A stretch of DNA of 64,000 nt from Zygaena filipendulae. Its lineage: Eukaryota; Arthropoda; Insecta; Lepidoptera; Zygaenidae. Of this stretch, positions 45,801 through 57,546 are shown piece by piece. The notes beneath the pieces were generated by a model, which was given only the letters and a program-made list of their open reading frames with translations, did no database searches and had not been told where the DNA came from. Position 1 is the stretch's first letter. The number at the start of each line of letters is the position of its first letter. The DNA lies in assembly GCA_907165275.2 (NCBI GenBank), contig OU015649.1, positions 9,826,001 through 9,890,000 on the forward strand, written 5' to 3'. The translations under genes and the position numbers were made by a program.

Positions 45801-45918
45801 TGTGCATTTATTTTCAATATTATGTAAGTTACTAGTTACTTCAATACCAATGCAAATGTTCATAAAATACGGCTATTTTAGCGTGAACGCTTGCAGGATA
45901 AATCGGTAATAAACTTTA

Positions 45919-46101
45919 CCGGCCGCACTCATATAAGAGTTGTTTTAATGACTACTTAATTTTAAGTAAAGATTATTAAAAATCGCATTAATTTAGTTAC
46001 ATACCAATGAACATTAATGAGCGTCTCTGAGTGCGGCAGATTTGTTTTTAAAATCGTTACTTAAAATTAAGTAATCTTTAAAATAACTCTGAGTGCGGCC
46101 G
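45919..46101. mobile_element. 'gcactcagagt' palindromic MITE, best copy
   Basis: Left end cggccgcactcata and right end tgagtgcggccg are inverted. Inner words taattttaagtaaagattat and gttacttaaaattaagtaat mirror each other. TTA may be the target duplication. No ORF. Confidence 0.7.
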
Positions 46102-46344
46102 TTAATTATTTGTAAAATGTATAGATATAAATAACGAAAATACCTATTATGACATTTAATTTGAAATAAGAGAAAATCTTAAATATATCATAATATATTC
46201 GTAACATATAAACAATACTTAAGCTGCGGATACAATATACGTACACACCTAATATCTACTTATATATCAGTTTAAGAAAATGGCGAAACCATTCTCGATA
46301 ATAAAAACAACGCGGGTGTTACAAAAATAAGAAAAGTTAACAAC

Positions 46345-46455
46345 AGCCGCCCAGCCCAGGAGGCGCCGCCGCGCGCCGCGCGCCGCGCGCCCTGGCGTGG
46401 GAGGGCGCCGCGCCGCGCGGATCGTTGCGATTTGAGTGGAGCCGGTGCGGGCCCG
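46345..46455. other. GC-rich island 11
   Basis: gccgccgcgcgccgcgcgcc is one of the most CpG-dense runs in the window. Function unknown. Confidence 0.45.
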
Positions 46456-47290
46456 GTTTATTATCATTCCGGGAGGATGTTCAGCTACTTTTATTTGTTT
46501 TTTTAGCCCTTCATATTTTGATGTTCTCATTAGATGTATCAAGGAGATATAAGAAATAAAAAATCACAAAAATAATAGATTTAAAAAAATTTCATCCTTT
46601 TCAATTAACGTTTCTTTCTTGGAAACAAAATAGCTACTGAATGGTGATGGCGAATAGGCATACCAATCGAATAACGCGACACGCGTGCATTCGCTACCAC
46701 ATCCACCAGTCATCAAAGAGTAAGTATATAACCACTCGCATTTTGTTATGTGTGTAAAAATATATGTGTATGTCAGTGTTACGTGACGCTTACTACAAAA
46801 CGAATTAATCCGGTCATCTCAGACCTCAGTCTCAGACACATACGTATACTACTCGTTCGACACACGTCACATTTTGTTTTTTGTCAGATACGAATCATCC
46901 ATCAAGTTGTCGTCTGATTTATGACGTCAGTGTATTGGGACGACACGAGCTGAGCCTAGTCGCGATGACGGCGCGATTAAGAGTCGGAGGGTCGTCGGGG
47001 AGGAGACCGAGAGACGCGACTGGAAAGCGATTTGAAGCGCTCGTCGCGTTGCCGCTTACTCTAAGTACGATAGCAACTTATAATATTGTTTTCGAAGCTA
47101 AATATCCTCTGCAGGTGCGACTTAAGGGTAATTGCATGCTTTGGATGACTAAACCGTGACGGAAACGCCATAGCTCTTCGCATATATACAATACCATAAT
47201 CCATTTAGGTCCCTACTGTTTCCGCTCAGTTTATTGGCAAAAAATCTACAAAAAAATTTGGTCATCGTACCGTTGCTTAACCCCGATAAA
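46456..47290. other. No gene; GC patch at 46960-47060
   Basis: 46915-46935 contains atgacgtcagtg (CRE-like). The frame at 46881-47159 is unrecognised. Confidence 0.35.
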
Positions 47291-47618
47291 TAGGGATGTG
47301 GACTACTTTTGAAAATCAAAATTCTAATTAGTCCGTCAGTTAGAAAATAAAAAAATAATAGACACGTATTTTTTGCTTTTTCAAATAAATTAAAATATAC
47401 AGAGATAAAGCGCATTAAAGTTTAGGATGAGGAGGTCGTGACGTCATTAACCGCAAAACCGCCATACAAACTGTCAGAATAGTGACGTCAAGCGAAATTT
47501 CAACTCAATATATCGCCGTTATTATTTGATTACGTAAAAAAAGAAAAAATACGTGTCCAATATTTTTTAATAATCTACAAGACGGACTCAAAAATAAAAA
47601 TTTGTCCACATGCCCATT
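47291..47618 (-). mobile_element. MITE carrying two TGACGTCA sites, copy 3
   Basis: On the minus strand it runs from atgggcatgtggac (right edge) to gtagtccacatcccta (left edge). Sites are at 47439-47446 and 47483-47490. Confidence 0.7.
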
Positions 47619-48324
47619 GATTTTATTACGACACACAAGACTTTATTACGATTTAATTACAGATATATAATTTTCAGATTTTTCACTGTAATTATAGTAT
47701 AAGACTTGCCAAATTTCATAGTCCTAGATCAACGGAAAGTACGGATAAATTTTGATTCCCTTGGGAGTGTCGAAATATACGTTTTTTGCGGCCGTATCTT
47801 TATGGTTTATATGGTTACCTATATGGTTCGAATTTTGGAAAATTAAATGGCAAAGTAATAATCTAACTTTTTAAGAAAATACCACATGGTGTTTTATTTT
47901 TCTTACAAAGATATTGGTTACCTATCTGTTTTTCTTGTTTAATTGATATTCTATTTTACTATTATATTTATATCCAAAGGTCGATGAAAATATCTGAGAA
48001 AATATCTACGTATAAGTTCCTCAACGAAGCTCGTGGCAGGAGTTAACTGGAAGAAATCGTCATGTGTCACGCCAAAAAGAAAACTGTATTCCATGACAAT
48101 CGAGACGTTTGGTTTCGACTTAGTTCGGAAATTATCTTAAAGCTCTGGCCGCCATATTTGTTTACATATGAATTACATTGTCCGATTTCTGCTATTTTGT
48201 AATGGAGATTCAAGGAATGGAAACTGCACCACATACAAATTTAGGAAAGTAATTGAATTAGTAAAATTTTATATTTTGATAAGACGAATGAAGGCGCGAA
48301 CTATATTCCTGACAGGGGTCCTCG
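47619..48324. other. No gene seen
   Basis: AT-rich, unrecognised. Confidence 0.4.
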
Positions 48325-49573
48325 TTTTTTAACCGACTTCCCAAAAATGGAGGAGGTTCTCAATTCGACGCGTATGTGGTTTTTTTTTTAATGTTTGTTA
48401 CCTCATAACTTTCGACTGGGTGAACTGATTTTGATGATTATTTTTTTATTCGAAAGCTGGTGCTTCCCATTGGGTCCCATTGTCATAAAATCAGGACCTG
48501 ATGATGGGATCTTGGAGAAATCGAGAGAACTCTTCAAAAATTATAGGCACACCTATAGCGATTTAGGTATTTTTTATAGTAAATCGTTCATTTGCTTTCG
48601 GAAAGCAATATTTGTAGAAGTGGAACTGATGATGAAGACCACAGATGGTCATTGGAACTACTCAACAATAATACGTATTTCACGGATTCCGATTGGAGCG
48701 ATTTGGAAAATTGTTTTTTTGTTTGAAAGGGGATAATTCCAAATTGGTCCCATTGTCACCATGTCAGGATCTGATGATGGGATCTTGGAGAAATCGAGGG
48801 AACTCTTCAAAATTTACAGGCACACTTATGGCGATTTGGGTGTTTTTATAGTAAATCGTTTATTTGCTTTCGGAAAACAAAATTTGAAGAAGTGGAACTG
48901 ATGATGAAGACCACAGATGGTCTTCGGAACCACTCAATAATAGGTATTTCTCAGGTTCCAATTCGTTAACTTTAATGTGGTTTCTAAACAATTTATGCTC
49001 GTCACAATGTATATGGTGAAGTGGAACTGATGGTGATGTACCAGGAGAACTCAACAATTAACGTCCCTGCATCGAGAAAAGCAATTTATTGTAAAAGGTG
49101 ATGAGCAGTTGACATTAGGCTATGGTAACTTAGATAAATTACAAACCAGCCCACTTAAAAGCGAGAAATAAACAAAATTTTAATAAAAAAAATTAAAACC
49201 GACTTCCAAAACACAAAACTAAAAAGCTAAAAATAACAAAATACCAATTTAATCCAAAAGACAAAAATACACGTAATCTTATTATTGGTTTGTGCTACCA
49301 TTCATCAGTTTGAAGTCGGTGACAAACCAAATATGGAGTAGATGTTTAGATGGGGCTAAGTCGACTCCCGCCACCAGCTCTTCTTGAGCAGAACAACCCA
49401 AGTGGGCAGACACCAGCGGGCTTGTCACCGAATTCAAACCGATCAGTGGTAGCACAAACCATTAATAAGATTACGTGTATTTTTGTCTTTTGGATTAAAT
49501 CGGTATTTTGTTATTTTTGGCTTTTTAGTTTTGTGTTTTGGATGTCAGTTTTAATTTTTTTGTTAAAATTTTG
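48325..49573 (+). mobile_element. Fold-back element, copy D (two internal units)
   Basis: It starts ttaaccgacttcccaaaaat and holds two tandem units (gaccacagatggtc at 48637 and 48909, period 272). It ends with the palindrome (arms about 49178-49330 and 49430-49572). Together with copy B it shows that duplication of the internal unit occurs in more than one copy. Confidence 0.8.
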
Positions 49574-50744
49574 TTTTTTATTTGACGGGTACAAGCACCT
49601 TGACACGTAAAAGCTGATTGAAATGAGCCATGGGCGCAGCATAGCACAGCGCAACGAGTATGTTGCGATACGTATACAGCGACGTACATACCAAGCGAAC
49701 GGGACAGTGCTCACAGCCGTGCAAGGCATTCACTCGTCACAAGAGTCCTAACGAGAACCGACTGCCAAGGCAGGCTGCTTCGTTTCTGGAGATACACCGC
49801 GCACCGACCGGCCCTCCCTACTGCATTTATTCATGTCGTTACCGCTAACGATAATTTTATCGTGTGCTCATTTACCGGCGCCAGGCTCGTGGCCATCAGT
49901 CAGCGCGTCCAAATCGACAATTTGTACAATACTAAAAACTTTATTGCGACATAATTGACCCCGTTTTATACCACATTTTATAGTATTGTTTCTTTTACAA
50001 CTGCACAACAACATTTCATGCTTCTTAGATAAGTATTTGTTGCTTTAAGTTGATACAATTTAAAAATAATGTTACATGTCAGCGATTAAAGAGGTAGTAG
50101 TATAGTGTGGATATTTATGTATTTACTTATATGTAGAGACATAACAAAATGTCGGTATGTAAAGAGCTTCGTTTACGCTTCATAGATCATGAACCGATGG
50201 CTCTATGGTTTATGATATACGGGTCTCTAATATGTTATACCTGAGTATGATTGTAGTTCAGAACTTATTTACTGGAAGAACAAAAGGTTTCGTCTTGGCA
50301 GTTCTGTATCTATTGACCTATTTCCTTTTTACGGTTGCCAATGAAAATCACCGTCGTGGGTCTGGTACCGCGGTATATGCTGAGTAATATCAATTTTGAT
50401 ACCTTGTTTATTTTAAATTAAATAGTTTAATCACACAATTCTTATGGCACGTGAATAATTGAATTCATGTTACCGTCAGATGGATTTCCTTAGAAACTAG
50501 TATTGTTTAAGAGTGTCTAAATTTTTAAGTATTTAAACTTCTCTTCTAAAATCATACATATCACACCGAACGCATGTACAGTTTATATTATTTTTGCCGA
50601 AATTTAGGCCATTTAAGTGCATTACGTACAATTCGTAAATTGTCCAATCGTCGTCTGTTTTCCCTTTGAAAGGACCCATAAAAATTATCAAAGCATCAAT
50701 CTAATTGAATAGCGAAGTAACGGCTAAGCACACGACCAGTCACT
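49574..50744. other. No gene seen
   Basis: Mixed composition at 49640-49900, without a recognisable family. Confidence 0.4.
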
Positions 50745-50835
50745 AGAGGATGAGGGTGCAGGAGTAGTGTGGTAGCGATCGGTAGTCGGAGCAGCTTGGG
50801 GCGCGGTGGAAGCGCAGCGTCTGCGCCATAATTGC
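50745..50835. other. GC-rich island 12
   Basis: gcgcggtggaagcgcagcgt within a short GC patch. Function unknown. Confidence 0.35.
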
Positions 50836-51169
50836 ACAAACTTTCATGTGCTTCGCATACATTTTCATAATTAAAGGGACAGTTCGCACCAACTGGCGAA
50901 ACGGTTGATCGTTATTTACAGGCAAAGCTATTACCTCAATAACATCGTAGTTTATCCTGTTGTAACTTTTGGTAATAGCCTTAAAGTTTGAGCGGAATTT
51001 AACGAGGTTTAACAAATGTCCTGTATCAATTATGGCGGCCATGGGACACATTATTTCAAAACTTAAGGCTTTTTCAAACTTTGTATTTGTAATACCTTAG
51101 ACATTTTATAATAAATATTAATTATAAATAAATATGCTATTACATAAAAAGAATAAATATAAGATGTAA

Positions 51170-51345
51170 AAAAACGTCACTAACCGCTATAAGCCGCCAT
51201 ACAAATTGCACCGGTTAGTGACGTCACGCGAGATTTCAACTCAATGTAATCGCCGATATTTTTTGATTTCGTAAAAAAAGAAAAAAATACGTGTCTAATA
51301 TTTTCTAAGAGACGGACTAAAAAAAATTTGTCAACAGGTCCATTT
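51170..51345 (-). mobile_element. MITE carrying TGACGTCA, copy 4, truncated
   Basis: Only the right part in family orientation remains. TGACGTCA is at 51219-51226. The half beyond aaaaacgtcactaaccgc is missing. Confidence 0.6.
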
Positions 51346-51810
51346 TGGCATATACATACAGATAATTAAAGGGTAGTAGAGAATAATACAAAAGTCATAT
51401 GATAAACTGAAAAATGTTGAAAAACATACTCTTGGAAATAATAGTACATTGTTATCCTAGGGGTGAAAGTAACTTATTTAGTCCCGAGACGGGGTTTGGC
51501 CTATAGATCGAGGGACTAAATAAGTCTTTCTCCCGAGGGTAACACTGTGCTTTTCATTACGAATGCAAGGAAAGTCAAAATAAAAATAGGAATTAGCTAA
51601 AGAAAAAATGAGTGAAGATCGGATAGTCGCTTGACACTTTCCCACCTATTTCTTTTTCTTTGGCCGGCTAGCTATTCAGCCAGTATTTTTTATTTACATT
51701 GTGGCGACCTAAAAAAAATATTTTCTTTAATTATTAAGTATTAATTAAAGAAAATAAAAAAATATAAATAGGAATTAGCTTAAGAAAAAAGTGAGTGAAT
51801 TTTATTTTAA

Positions 51811-51814
51811 TTAA
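51811..51814. repeat. TTAA target duplication, left
   Basis: TTAA directly before the piggyBac end. The empty-site copy has a single TTAA here (within tattttaattaatacct). Confidence 0.9.
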
Positions 51815-52047
51815 CCCTTTCAGACCTGAATTATTTTTTTTCATCCGATGGATTTGGTAAATTCCATGCATCTAAAGTATAGTAAGGAGACTGTAAAAAA
51901 AAATAAGGAAAAAATCTAAGCCTTAAACTTTTCGGGAAAAACTAGTTTTTCTTAATGTGCACAAATGCGGACACCCGTCCTTCATAGTAATAAGAATAAG
52001 GTTTCTCAAGTTGTTCTGAAATGAAATAATATTTACTTAGGAACATT

Positions 52048-52053
52048 TTTATT
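52048..52053 (-). terminator. Poly(A) signal of the piggyBac transposase
   Basis: AATAAA on the minus strand, 32 bases after the stop codon and within the transposon. Confidence 0.7.
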
Positions 52054-52084
52054 ACAAAATTTAAAATGAATTAATGAGTGTGAG

Positions 52085-53944
52085 TTATGTGTGGAAAGCT
52101 AGGAAACAATTCTTGTCTTTGGTTAGACATAGATGTACTTGGCACTTTATGCATTTGACACGGGATTTTCCCTTGCATCCCACCATTTTACACCTAGTCC
52201 CAGTTCCATCGTCATGTGCAGGGAAATGCCCAACACCATCACGAGCTATTTCAGCTGCAGGGCGAATCTCTCCTGGCCTTCTTGGTATAATTTGCATCAT
52301 TGGGCTACTGCTGCTACTTGGTCTACCTCTTTTGGCGATAGAAAATTTATCTTGTAGCACCAAACTGTTAGCCAACCGTTGACGAAAGTGAAGCAAAGTA
52401 AGTCGTTGCTTTTTTGGAGTGCCTAATAAGTCGTTATCTATTTGGTATTCTCGATAAGCCTGAACAACTGCCAGATCTGATGCATGAAATATCATACGCA
52501 GAGTCCATTTTTTTGATTTTATAAATGTTCTATAATAGCTCATAAGTTGATCTAATAAATCAACGCCACCCATTGCGTGATTATAGCGCTTTACGACCTC
52601 AGGTCGCTCAACCTCAATATATCGCTTCTCTTTTTTACACCATCTCTTTACCATATCTTTGTCACCTATACCAACAAAGTTGGAGGCCAGATGGGTAATC
52701 TTATTGTCGACCCACTTGACAACGGTTATATCTCCGTCTCTGCTACATACTTCTTGAGAGAAACCCCTAGGCTTTTTATTCGTTTCCTTGTCACTTATAA
52801 ACGGTGGCTTGACAAATCTGTTAACACGAGCTGTGCATGCGGCCATTATGCCTTTTTGTTTTAGGATTTGTAGTAAATGGTATGATGAAAAATAATTGTC
52901 AAAGTAAAGCTCATGACCCTGGCTTTCTCCGATTCTCTTTGCGAGATGTACAACTATCGAGGCACCGTAGCCAATCTTTTTTGCAATATTACTATCGAGT
53001 TCTGGAGAGGAGGTCTGGTAAAGAATAAAATCATAGGCCTGGCCATGTTTACCACATAAAAAAAAGATTTTGAGACCCCATGGGCAAGGCTTTCCTTTTA
53101 TATATTGTTTGGCTACATGTTTTCCAGTGAAAGGAACCATCTGTTCATCAACGCAAAGTTGTTGTTCAAGTGGTAACTCTAAGCATCGATTCCTGACAGC
53201 ATCATAAATGGGTCTCACTTTGTAAAATACGTCTTTGCAATCAGCTGGTATTTTGGTGTTGTCCACAAGATGTAAATTATTCCGTAATTCAAAAAAGCGG
53301 TCCCTTGTCATATTAGCTGTGAACAGTGGAATGCTAATGTTTGTCTCCCAGTACATTTTCAAACACGGATAACTAAATACACCAGTGGCTAAATGTAAAC
53401 CAAATAAAACTTCTAACTCCCCTGTATAAGTAGGTTTGAATTTATGCTTGTTTGACTGAGCGGCATATAAGTTAGTCATTTCTGCCATTACACTAAACAA
53501 TTGTTTTGGGACATACCTATAATAATAATCTATTGGAGCTTTGATAATCGGATCTACATATATTTGAGGAAGCCAAGCTGATGGTATAGTATTCACCAAT
53601 TCTCGGTGTCTCCATGCAATCTTCTGTTTTGGTGTGAGGTTTTGTAAAATATCTTCAACTGCAGAAGGTATTTCTGGTTGAGTCTCCGCCATTTCAAAGG
53701 AGTTGACTGGATCTTCTAGTTCTTGATCAGCGGTGCCGTCATACAAATCACTAGGTCCTTCTTCGTCATCAGATTCTGGTGGAAATAATTCCCTTTCATT
53801 TTGGCTAATTACATCTGCGCCAACTCTAGCAGGTAATGGTGCTGGACGAATTGATTCTTCATTATTATCTTCATCATCAGAAGATAACAACAAGTCAGAA
53901 AGATTTCCATCATCTAGTGCTTGTACCGCCTCTGGTGAGAACAT
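52085..53944 (-). CDS. piggyBac-type transposase, intact, 619 residues
   Basis: Catalyses cut-and-paste movement of the element at TTAA sites in the nucleus. Residues 1-90 are acidic and probably disordered. The DDE-type core follows: first acid D266 in CVDEQMVPFTGK, second D349 in LYFDNYFSS, third D462 in MGGVDLLDQ, where D465 matches a further conserved acid. Basic and serine-rich residues 536-547 (KRGRPSSSSS) may serve nuclear import. A C-terminal cysteine-rich domain (C585, C590, C598, C601, H604, C606, C613, H618) is the usual DNA-binding finger of the family. The length fits the family (about 590-620). The start at 53944 lies 17 bases inside an exon that opens after a good acceptor; a further upstream ATG at 53960 is in another frame. 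No stop or frameshift is seen, so the protein may be functional. Confidence 0.95.
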   Translation of the reverse strand: MFSPEAVQALDDGNLSDLLLSSDDEDNNEESIRPAPLPARVGADVISQNERELFPPESDDEEGPSDLYDGTADQELEDPVNSFEMAETQPEIPSAVEDILQNLTPKQKIAWRHRELVNTIPSAWLPQIYVDPIIKAPIDYYYRYVPKQLFSVMAEMTNLYAAQSNKHKFKPTYTGELEVLFGLHLATGVFSYPCLKMYWETNISIPLFTANMTRDRFFELRNNLHLVDNTKIPADCKDVFYKVRPIYDAVRNRCLELPLEQQLCVDEQMVPFTGKHVAKQYIKGKPCPWGLKIFFLCGKHGQAYDFILYQTSSPELDSNIAKKIGYGASIVVHLAKRIGESQGHELYFDNYFSSYHLLQILKQKGIMAACTARVNRFVKPPFISDKETNKKPRGFSQEVCSRDGDITVVKWVDNKITHLASNFVGIGDKDMVKRWCKKEKRYIEVERPEVVKRYNHAMGGVDLLDQLMSYYRTFIKSKKWTLRMIFHASDLAVVQAYREYQIDNDLLGTPKKQRLTLLHFRQRLANSLVLQDKFSIAKRGRPSSSSSPMMQIIPRRPGEIRPAAEIARDGVGHFPAHDDGTGTRCKMVGCKGKSRVKCIKCQVHLCLTKDKNCFLAFHT

Positions 53945-53960
53945 GTTGGTGTTTTTTCAT

Positions 53961-54274
53961 CTGAAAATTTAAGTAAATAACATTATAATTAATAGTACAC
54001 ACTTATTTTAGTAACATAAATAGTAAAATAGTAAAAATATAACTAAAACATTTTTTCGCAAAAAACCGTTAACAATGAGAAAAAACTCAGTTGAGTCCTG
54101 ATGGGAACAATTGAGCACAAAAATAAAAATCTAGATTACCAGTATAAAATGATAACAAAATACACAAACATTACGTAACACATAATCTCAATAATATAAG
54201 ATATCTGCTCATTATTTTTTCAGACGATTTCTTGCACTAATTTATATTTTTTAGAAATAAAATAAAGAGCTCAC
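53961..54274 (-). other. 5' UTR intron of the piggyBac transposase
   Basis: On the minus strand the donor reads gtgcag followed by GTGAGC (intron from 54274). The acceptor is tacttaaattttcag (intron end 53961). Length 314 bases. The first exon would lie between 54275 and roughly 54360. Confidence 0.6.
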
Positions 54275-54486
54275 CTGCACAGTTCAAATCACGCTCGGGC
54301 ACTGGTCGCAACTTGTCGATAATTGCTGGAATATGCTAAGAGATGGCGTTAGCATTACTGAATTTGGTAGTTTATTTATGTGAACAAATGAATACAGCCG
54401 TTTTCAATCGGAAAGCTTGCGAGTTTGATATTTATTTTTCCATTTCTATCTTATGTCTACAATTGTGCACGCCAGTTTTGAAAGGG

Positions 54487-54490
54487 TTAA
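54487..54490. repeat. TTAA target duplication, right
   Basis: TTAA directly after the piggyBac end; the host repeat resumes with tacctacttaaactttacg. Confidence 0.9.
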
Positions 54491-54769
54491 TACCTACTTA
54501 AACTTTACGTTATTTCAATTTTACATCGCGCTGGCTGTATAGAAAGTTGAAACATGGTTCAATAGAAATGTGAAAATAGACCTAGTTTTTTTTTAATAAT
54601 TTGACAGTTGTCAGTTGAAAGCGATTCTCCCTAGGGCTGAAAAGGGTTACTTTCAACCCGCTTCTCAGGCAACTTCAGACCTACTTTCCGAGTATGAGTA
54701 ATGAAAAATTCATTAAATATTATCTATTTATTAAATATGAAATAATAATAATCGTTATTTCTATCAATA

Positions 54770-54840
54770 ATTTCTGGCCGAAACCGAATTAATGCCGAAA
54801 GTAGATTTTTAGCCGAAACTAGCCGAAACCGAAATTTCGG
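54770..54840. repeat. GCCGAAA-rich repeat segment
   Basis: The word gccgaaac or a close variant occurs five times between tctggccgaaaccgaatt and aaatttcggtcggcc, with an inverted copy at the end. Possibly the terminus of an unrecognised transposon. Confidence 0.4.
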
Positions 54841-54863
54841 TCGGCCACTAACTATTATGGTAA

Positions 54864-55366
54864 TCTCTACTAATATTATAATCTATACTAGTATTATAAA
54901 GAGCAAAAGTTTGTGAGTTTTTGAGTTTGTGACGTTGTAAGGGGTAATCTCTGGATCTACTGAACCGATTTTAAAAATTCTTTCACTTATAGGAAGCTGC
55001 AGTGACCCTGAGTGTCATAGGGTACTTTTTGTTCCGGAATTCCCGCGGGAACTCCGAATTTCCCGCGGGTAAAACCACGAGGGGTACAACTATCTCTAGA
55101 TCTGCTGAATCGATTTTGAAAATTCTTTCACTTATAGGGAGCTATAGTGATCCAGAGTGATACAGGGTACTTTTATCCCAGAATTCCCTCGGGAACTCCG
55201 GAGTTTGTGAGTTCGTGAGTTTGTAAGGGGTAATCTCTGGATCTACTGAACCGATTTTAAAAATTCTTTCACTTATAGGAAGTTACAGTGATCCTGAGTG
55301 TCTTAGGGTACTTTTTATTTCGGAATTCCCGCGGGAACTCCGAACTTCCCGCGGGTAATTGTGCAT
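54864..55366 (+). mobile_element. Tandem array of three Helitron-type units
   Basis: Starts tctatactagtattataaag (54882), preceded by another start-like tctctactaatattataa. The tctctggatctactgaaccg word or its variants recur at about 54947, 55091 and 55235, a period of 144 bases. Each unit has a GC centre. The last ends in cttcccgcgggtaattg without CTAG. Confidence 0.8.
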
Positions 55367-55854
55367 GCCAAATTTCATCCAAATCCGTTCAGCCGTTTTT
55401 TGCGTGATTGAATAAACGTATGCGAGGATAAGAGCTCGAAAGCGTATTTTCATCCGACTTGCTTCAAATTTATCGTCCCTGCTCAGCTCCTATGTGTCAC
55501 AGGGTTATGTTATATAGCCTATAACCTGCCCAGGAGTATGGACTACAATCGTACCAAGTTTGGTTAAAATCCCTTCAGTAGCTCCAGTAGAATCAAAATC
55601 CATGCGTGCACATACAGACAGAGAAAAAATTTACTGATTGGTATCAGTATCGATCACCATTCATCCTCCAATATTAATTTTGAATATACTATATTCAATG
55701 TACAGAATTGACCTCTCTACAGTTTTATTATAAGTATAGAAGATTTATTCTTTATTGCACAGTATGTAGAAATGGCGAACTTAATGCCTAGCGGAATATT
55801 AGTATAGATGTAGAGTTATAGACGCAGGTACCGCGAGCTATAGGCCGCTACATG
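55367..55854. repeat. Helitron-related 5' variant sequence
   Basis: aaatttcatccaaatccgtt, cagccgttttttgcgtgatt and ctatgtgtcacagggttatg are words of long lepidopteran retroposon or Helitron-type repeats. No end could be placed. Confidence 0.35.
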
Positions 55855-56090
55855 TCTACATGCCTATTTACATCTCCATCTCGGGTTCGGACCTTTGCGC
55901 CCGTGGCCTAGGACGCCTCCAATTGCCTCAATACCGCTAATGAGTAGCAATCGCGATCTGGCCACGGGCAGCCAGCTTCGCGGCGTTGGCGCGGTCACGC
56001 CAAGTTCGGCGCGCACCAGCTATGCTCCCACAACGTTCGGCCGGCGGCCCCTCGTGCAACTTCTAAATTGAATGCGCTCGAGAAAACTTC
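55855..56090. other. GC-rich island 13
   Basis: A mixed GC-rich segment with ccaattgcctcaataccgct, aatgagtagc and ggccggcggcccctcgtg. No clear coding frame, since stops occur in all plausible frames. Possible conserved regulatory sequence. Confidence 0.35.
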
Positions 56091-56694
56091 CACCTTTGAG
56101 AAAATTCCAAACGCTCCGACGTGCTCCCGATGTAAACTCGCAATAACCAGATACGTAACCGCAGGAATTGCCAATCTATTTCTATAATATTGTTGTTACC
56201 TAACATGAAACGGCAACCAAGTGAGGGCCAACTATTTTATAGGTTGTTTCATTGATAACTTATAGTCAGCAGGTAAGTCATGTATAAACTAGTTTCATAC
56301 AGAATAGGTATTTTTATGTCTTAAAGACATCATTAGAAAAAGATACATTCGAAAAATTTGGACCGACCCGAATGTGAGAATTTGTTCGTTACGCTGCCCA
56401 TCCGATCAGGTAAACATCACAAAACAAAAAATATACTTAACATTTATAAACGGCAGAATGAAGTTACATTAAGTATTACAAATGCATTTACCCGGTGACT
56501 ACGCTACGGTATTACATCCACCAATAGTTTTCGCAATCCATATAGTGATACATAATTCACATCTATCCGGCCACTGAACTCATTGAGCAATCTACTTAGC
56601 CTGGCTACAGGAGAATTAATGCCGAGTACAGTCCTACTAAAAGGGGGTACAAGTGGGTAAATGGCAGCTTGTTGATATATCACATTGCCACGGA
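56091..56694. other. No gene seen
   Basis: Unrecognised. Confidence 0.4.
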
Positions 56695-56777
56695 TACAGA
56701 GGACATAGGTTCTTTATCCCGCGTTAGTATCGGAATTCCCGCGGGAACTCCGATATTAACGCGGGTGAAACCGCTAG
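56695..56777 (+). mobile_element. Helitron-type copy, 3' terminus
   Basis: gcgttagtatcggaattccc, gcgggaactccgatattaac and gcgggtgaaaccgCTAG. The short cgcgttagtatc duplication before the GC centre is unusual. Confidence 0.65.
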
Positions 56778-57149
56778 TACCATAATAATTCCAATTACGT
56801 CTTCACGTGATAGTGAAAATGTGGAAGCTTGGTTTATACATAGCACTTCAAGATAGGCACTAAACGTTAATATGTAAGTCACAACTCACAGTGATAGGTA
56901 TTACGGTGGCATTGAAAACATAAAATTACTTAAATTTTACAAAAAATATAATTAGCTCTTGCGCTGCAGTTTGTATTTCACATTGCATAATTAGCAGTCG
57001 ATTATAAGGTATTTACTCAAATATTAAAAAAAAAACGCGCTTAGAGATAACAAAAGTTTACGATTACGCCCTTGTGATGGTGAGTTCACACCTAATTTTC
57101 CTGGAACAAGGTAGCGGTAAGAAATAAAGTTAAAATTAAGACGCGAGTT
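56778..57149. other. No gene seen
   Basis: AT-rich. Confidence 0.4.
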
Positions 57150-57265
57150 TATGGGGCGTTACGGGGTAGAGGACGCAAGTAAGTCGGGCGTAGGGGGTAG
57201 CGCGGTGGGGCACGGTGGGGGCCGTGCGGGGGGCATTCGAATTCACCGCGCGAGCTACGCCGTAG
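57150..57265. other. GC-rich island 14
   Basis: gtagcgcggtggggcacggt and following. Open minus-strand frame by composition only. Confidence 0.4.
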
Positions 57266-57459
57266 ATAGCGGCAGGCGGAACACGTACTTCACTTCCACT
57301 AACTCCAACTATTGACAATATTAATGCACGCTTAGCAGGGCCAAGCGACGTCGTGCAATGCCTACAGAATATTCTAAAACACACATTTTGTAAGATTTTC
57401 TAACAAAAGTGTTGCAATTTAAACACATAAATATTGTACCTATTAAAGATGTAATTTTA

Positions 57460-57546
57460 CGGTAGCACTCAGGGTAGTTTTAATGATTATCTAGTTAATT
57501 ATTATTAAAATTAAGTAATCATTAAAAAGACGCTGAGTACCGCTGT
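57460..57546. mobile_element. 'gcactcagagt' palindromic MITE, short copy
   Basis: ggtagcactcagggtagttt and gacgctgagtaccgctgtta are inverted ends, with an internal deletion compared with 45919-46101. Confidence 0.55.

Larger units (their letters stand above)
51815..54486 (-). mobile_element. piggyBac-type transposon, apparently complete
   Basis: Left end ccctttcagacctg and inverted right end ccctttcaaaactg agree at 12 of 14 positions, the first eight exactly. TTAA stands on both sides. The 2672-bp element contains one intact transposase gene on the minus strand with a 5' UTR intron and a poly(A) signal. Ends beginning CCCT and TTAA duplications are diagnostic of piggyBac. Confidence 0.95.
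51440..54708 (+). repeat. Hairpin-bearing dispersed repeat, split by piggyBac
   Basis: The left part (51440-51814) and right part (54487-54708) together match the uninterrupted copy at 61474-62090 almost base for base. Shared words include aatagtacattgttatcc, gctagctattcagccagtat and gacagttgtcagttgaaag. A stem at the left (51465-51485 with 51512-51530) pairs gtaacttatttagtccc with gggactaaataag plus tctttc. There is no ORF in the repeat itself and its class is unknown. Confidence 0.85.

Noticed and set aside
46620..46740. Short ORF ending at a consensus donor (catcaaagaGTAAGTA near 46715)
   Set aside because: Only 26 codons, no acceptor or conservation evidence. One such donor by chance in 64 kb is expected.
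48395..48736. 113-codon plus-strand frame
   Set aside because: It lies within the internal unit of fold-back copy D, and equivalent frames in copies A and B are interrupted differently.
54770..54840. GCCGAAA-rich segment as a second hAT end
   Set aside because: No matching opposite end or 8-bp duplication could be found, so it is listed only as a repeat segment.
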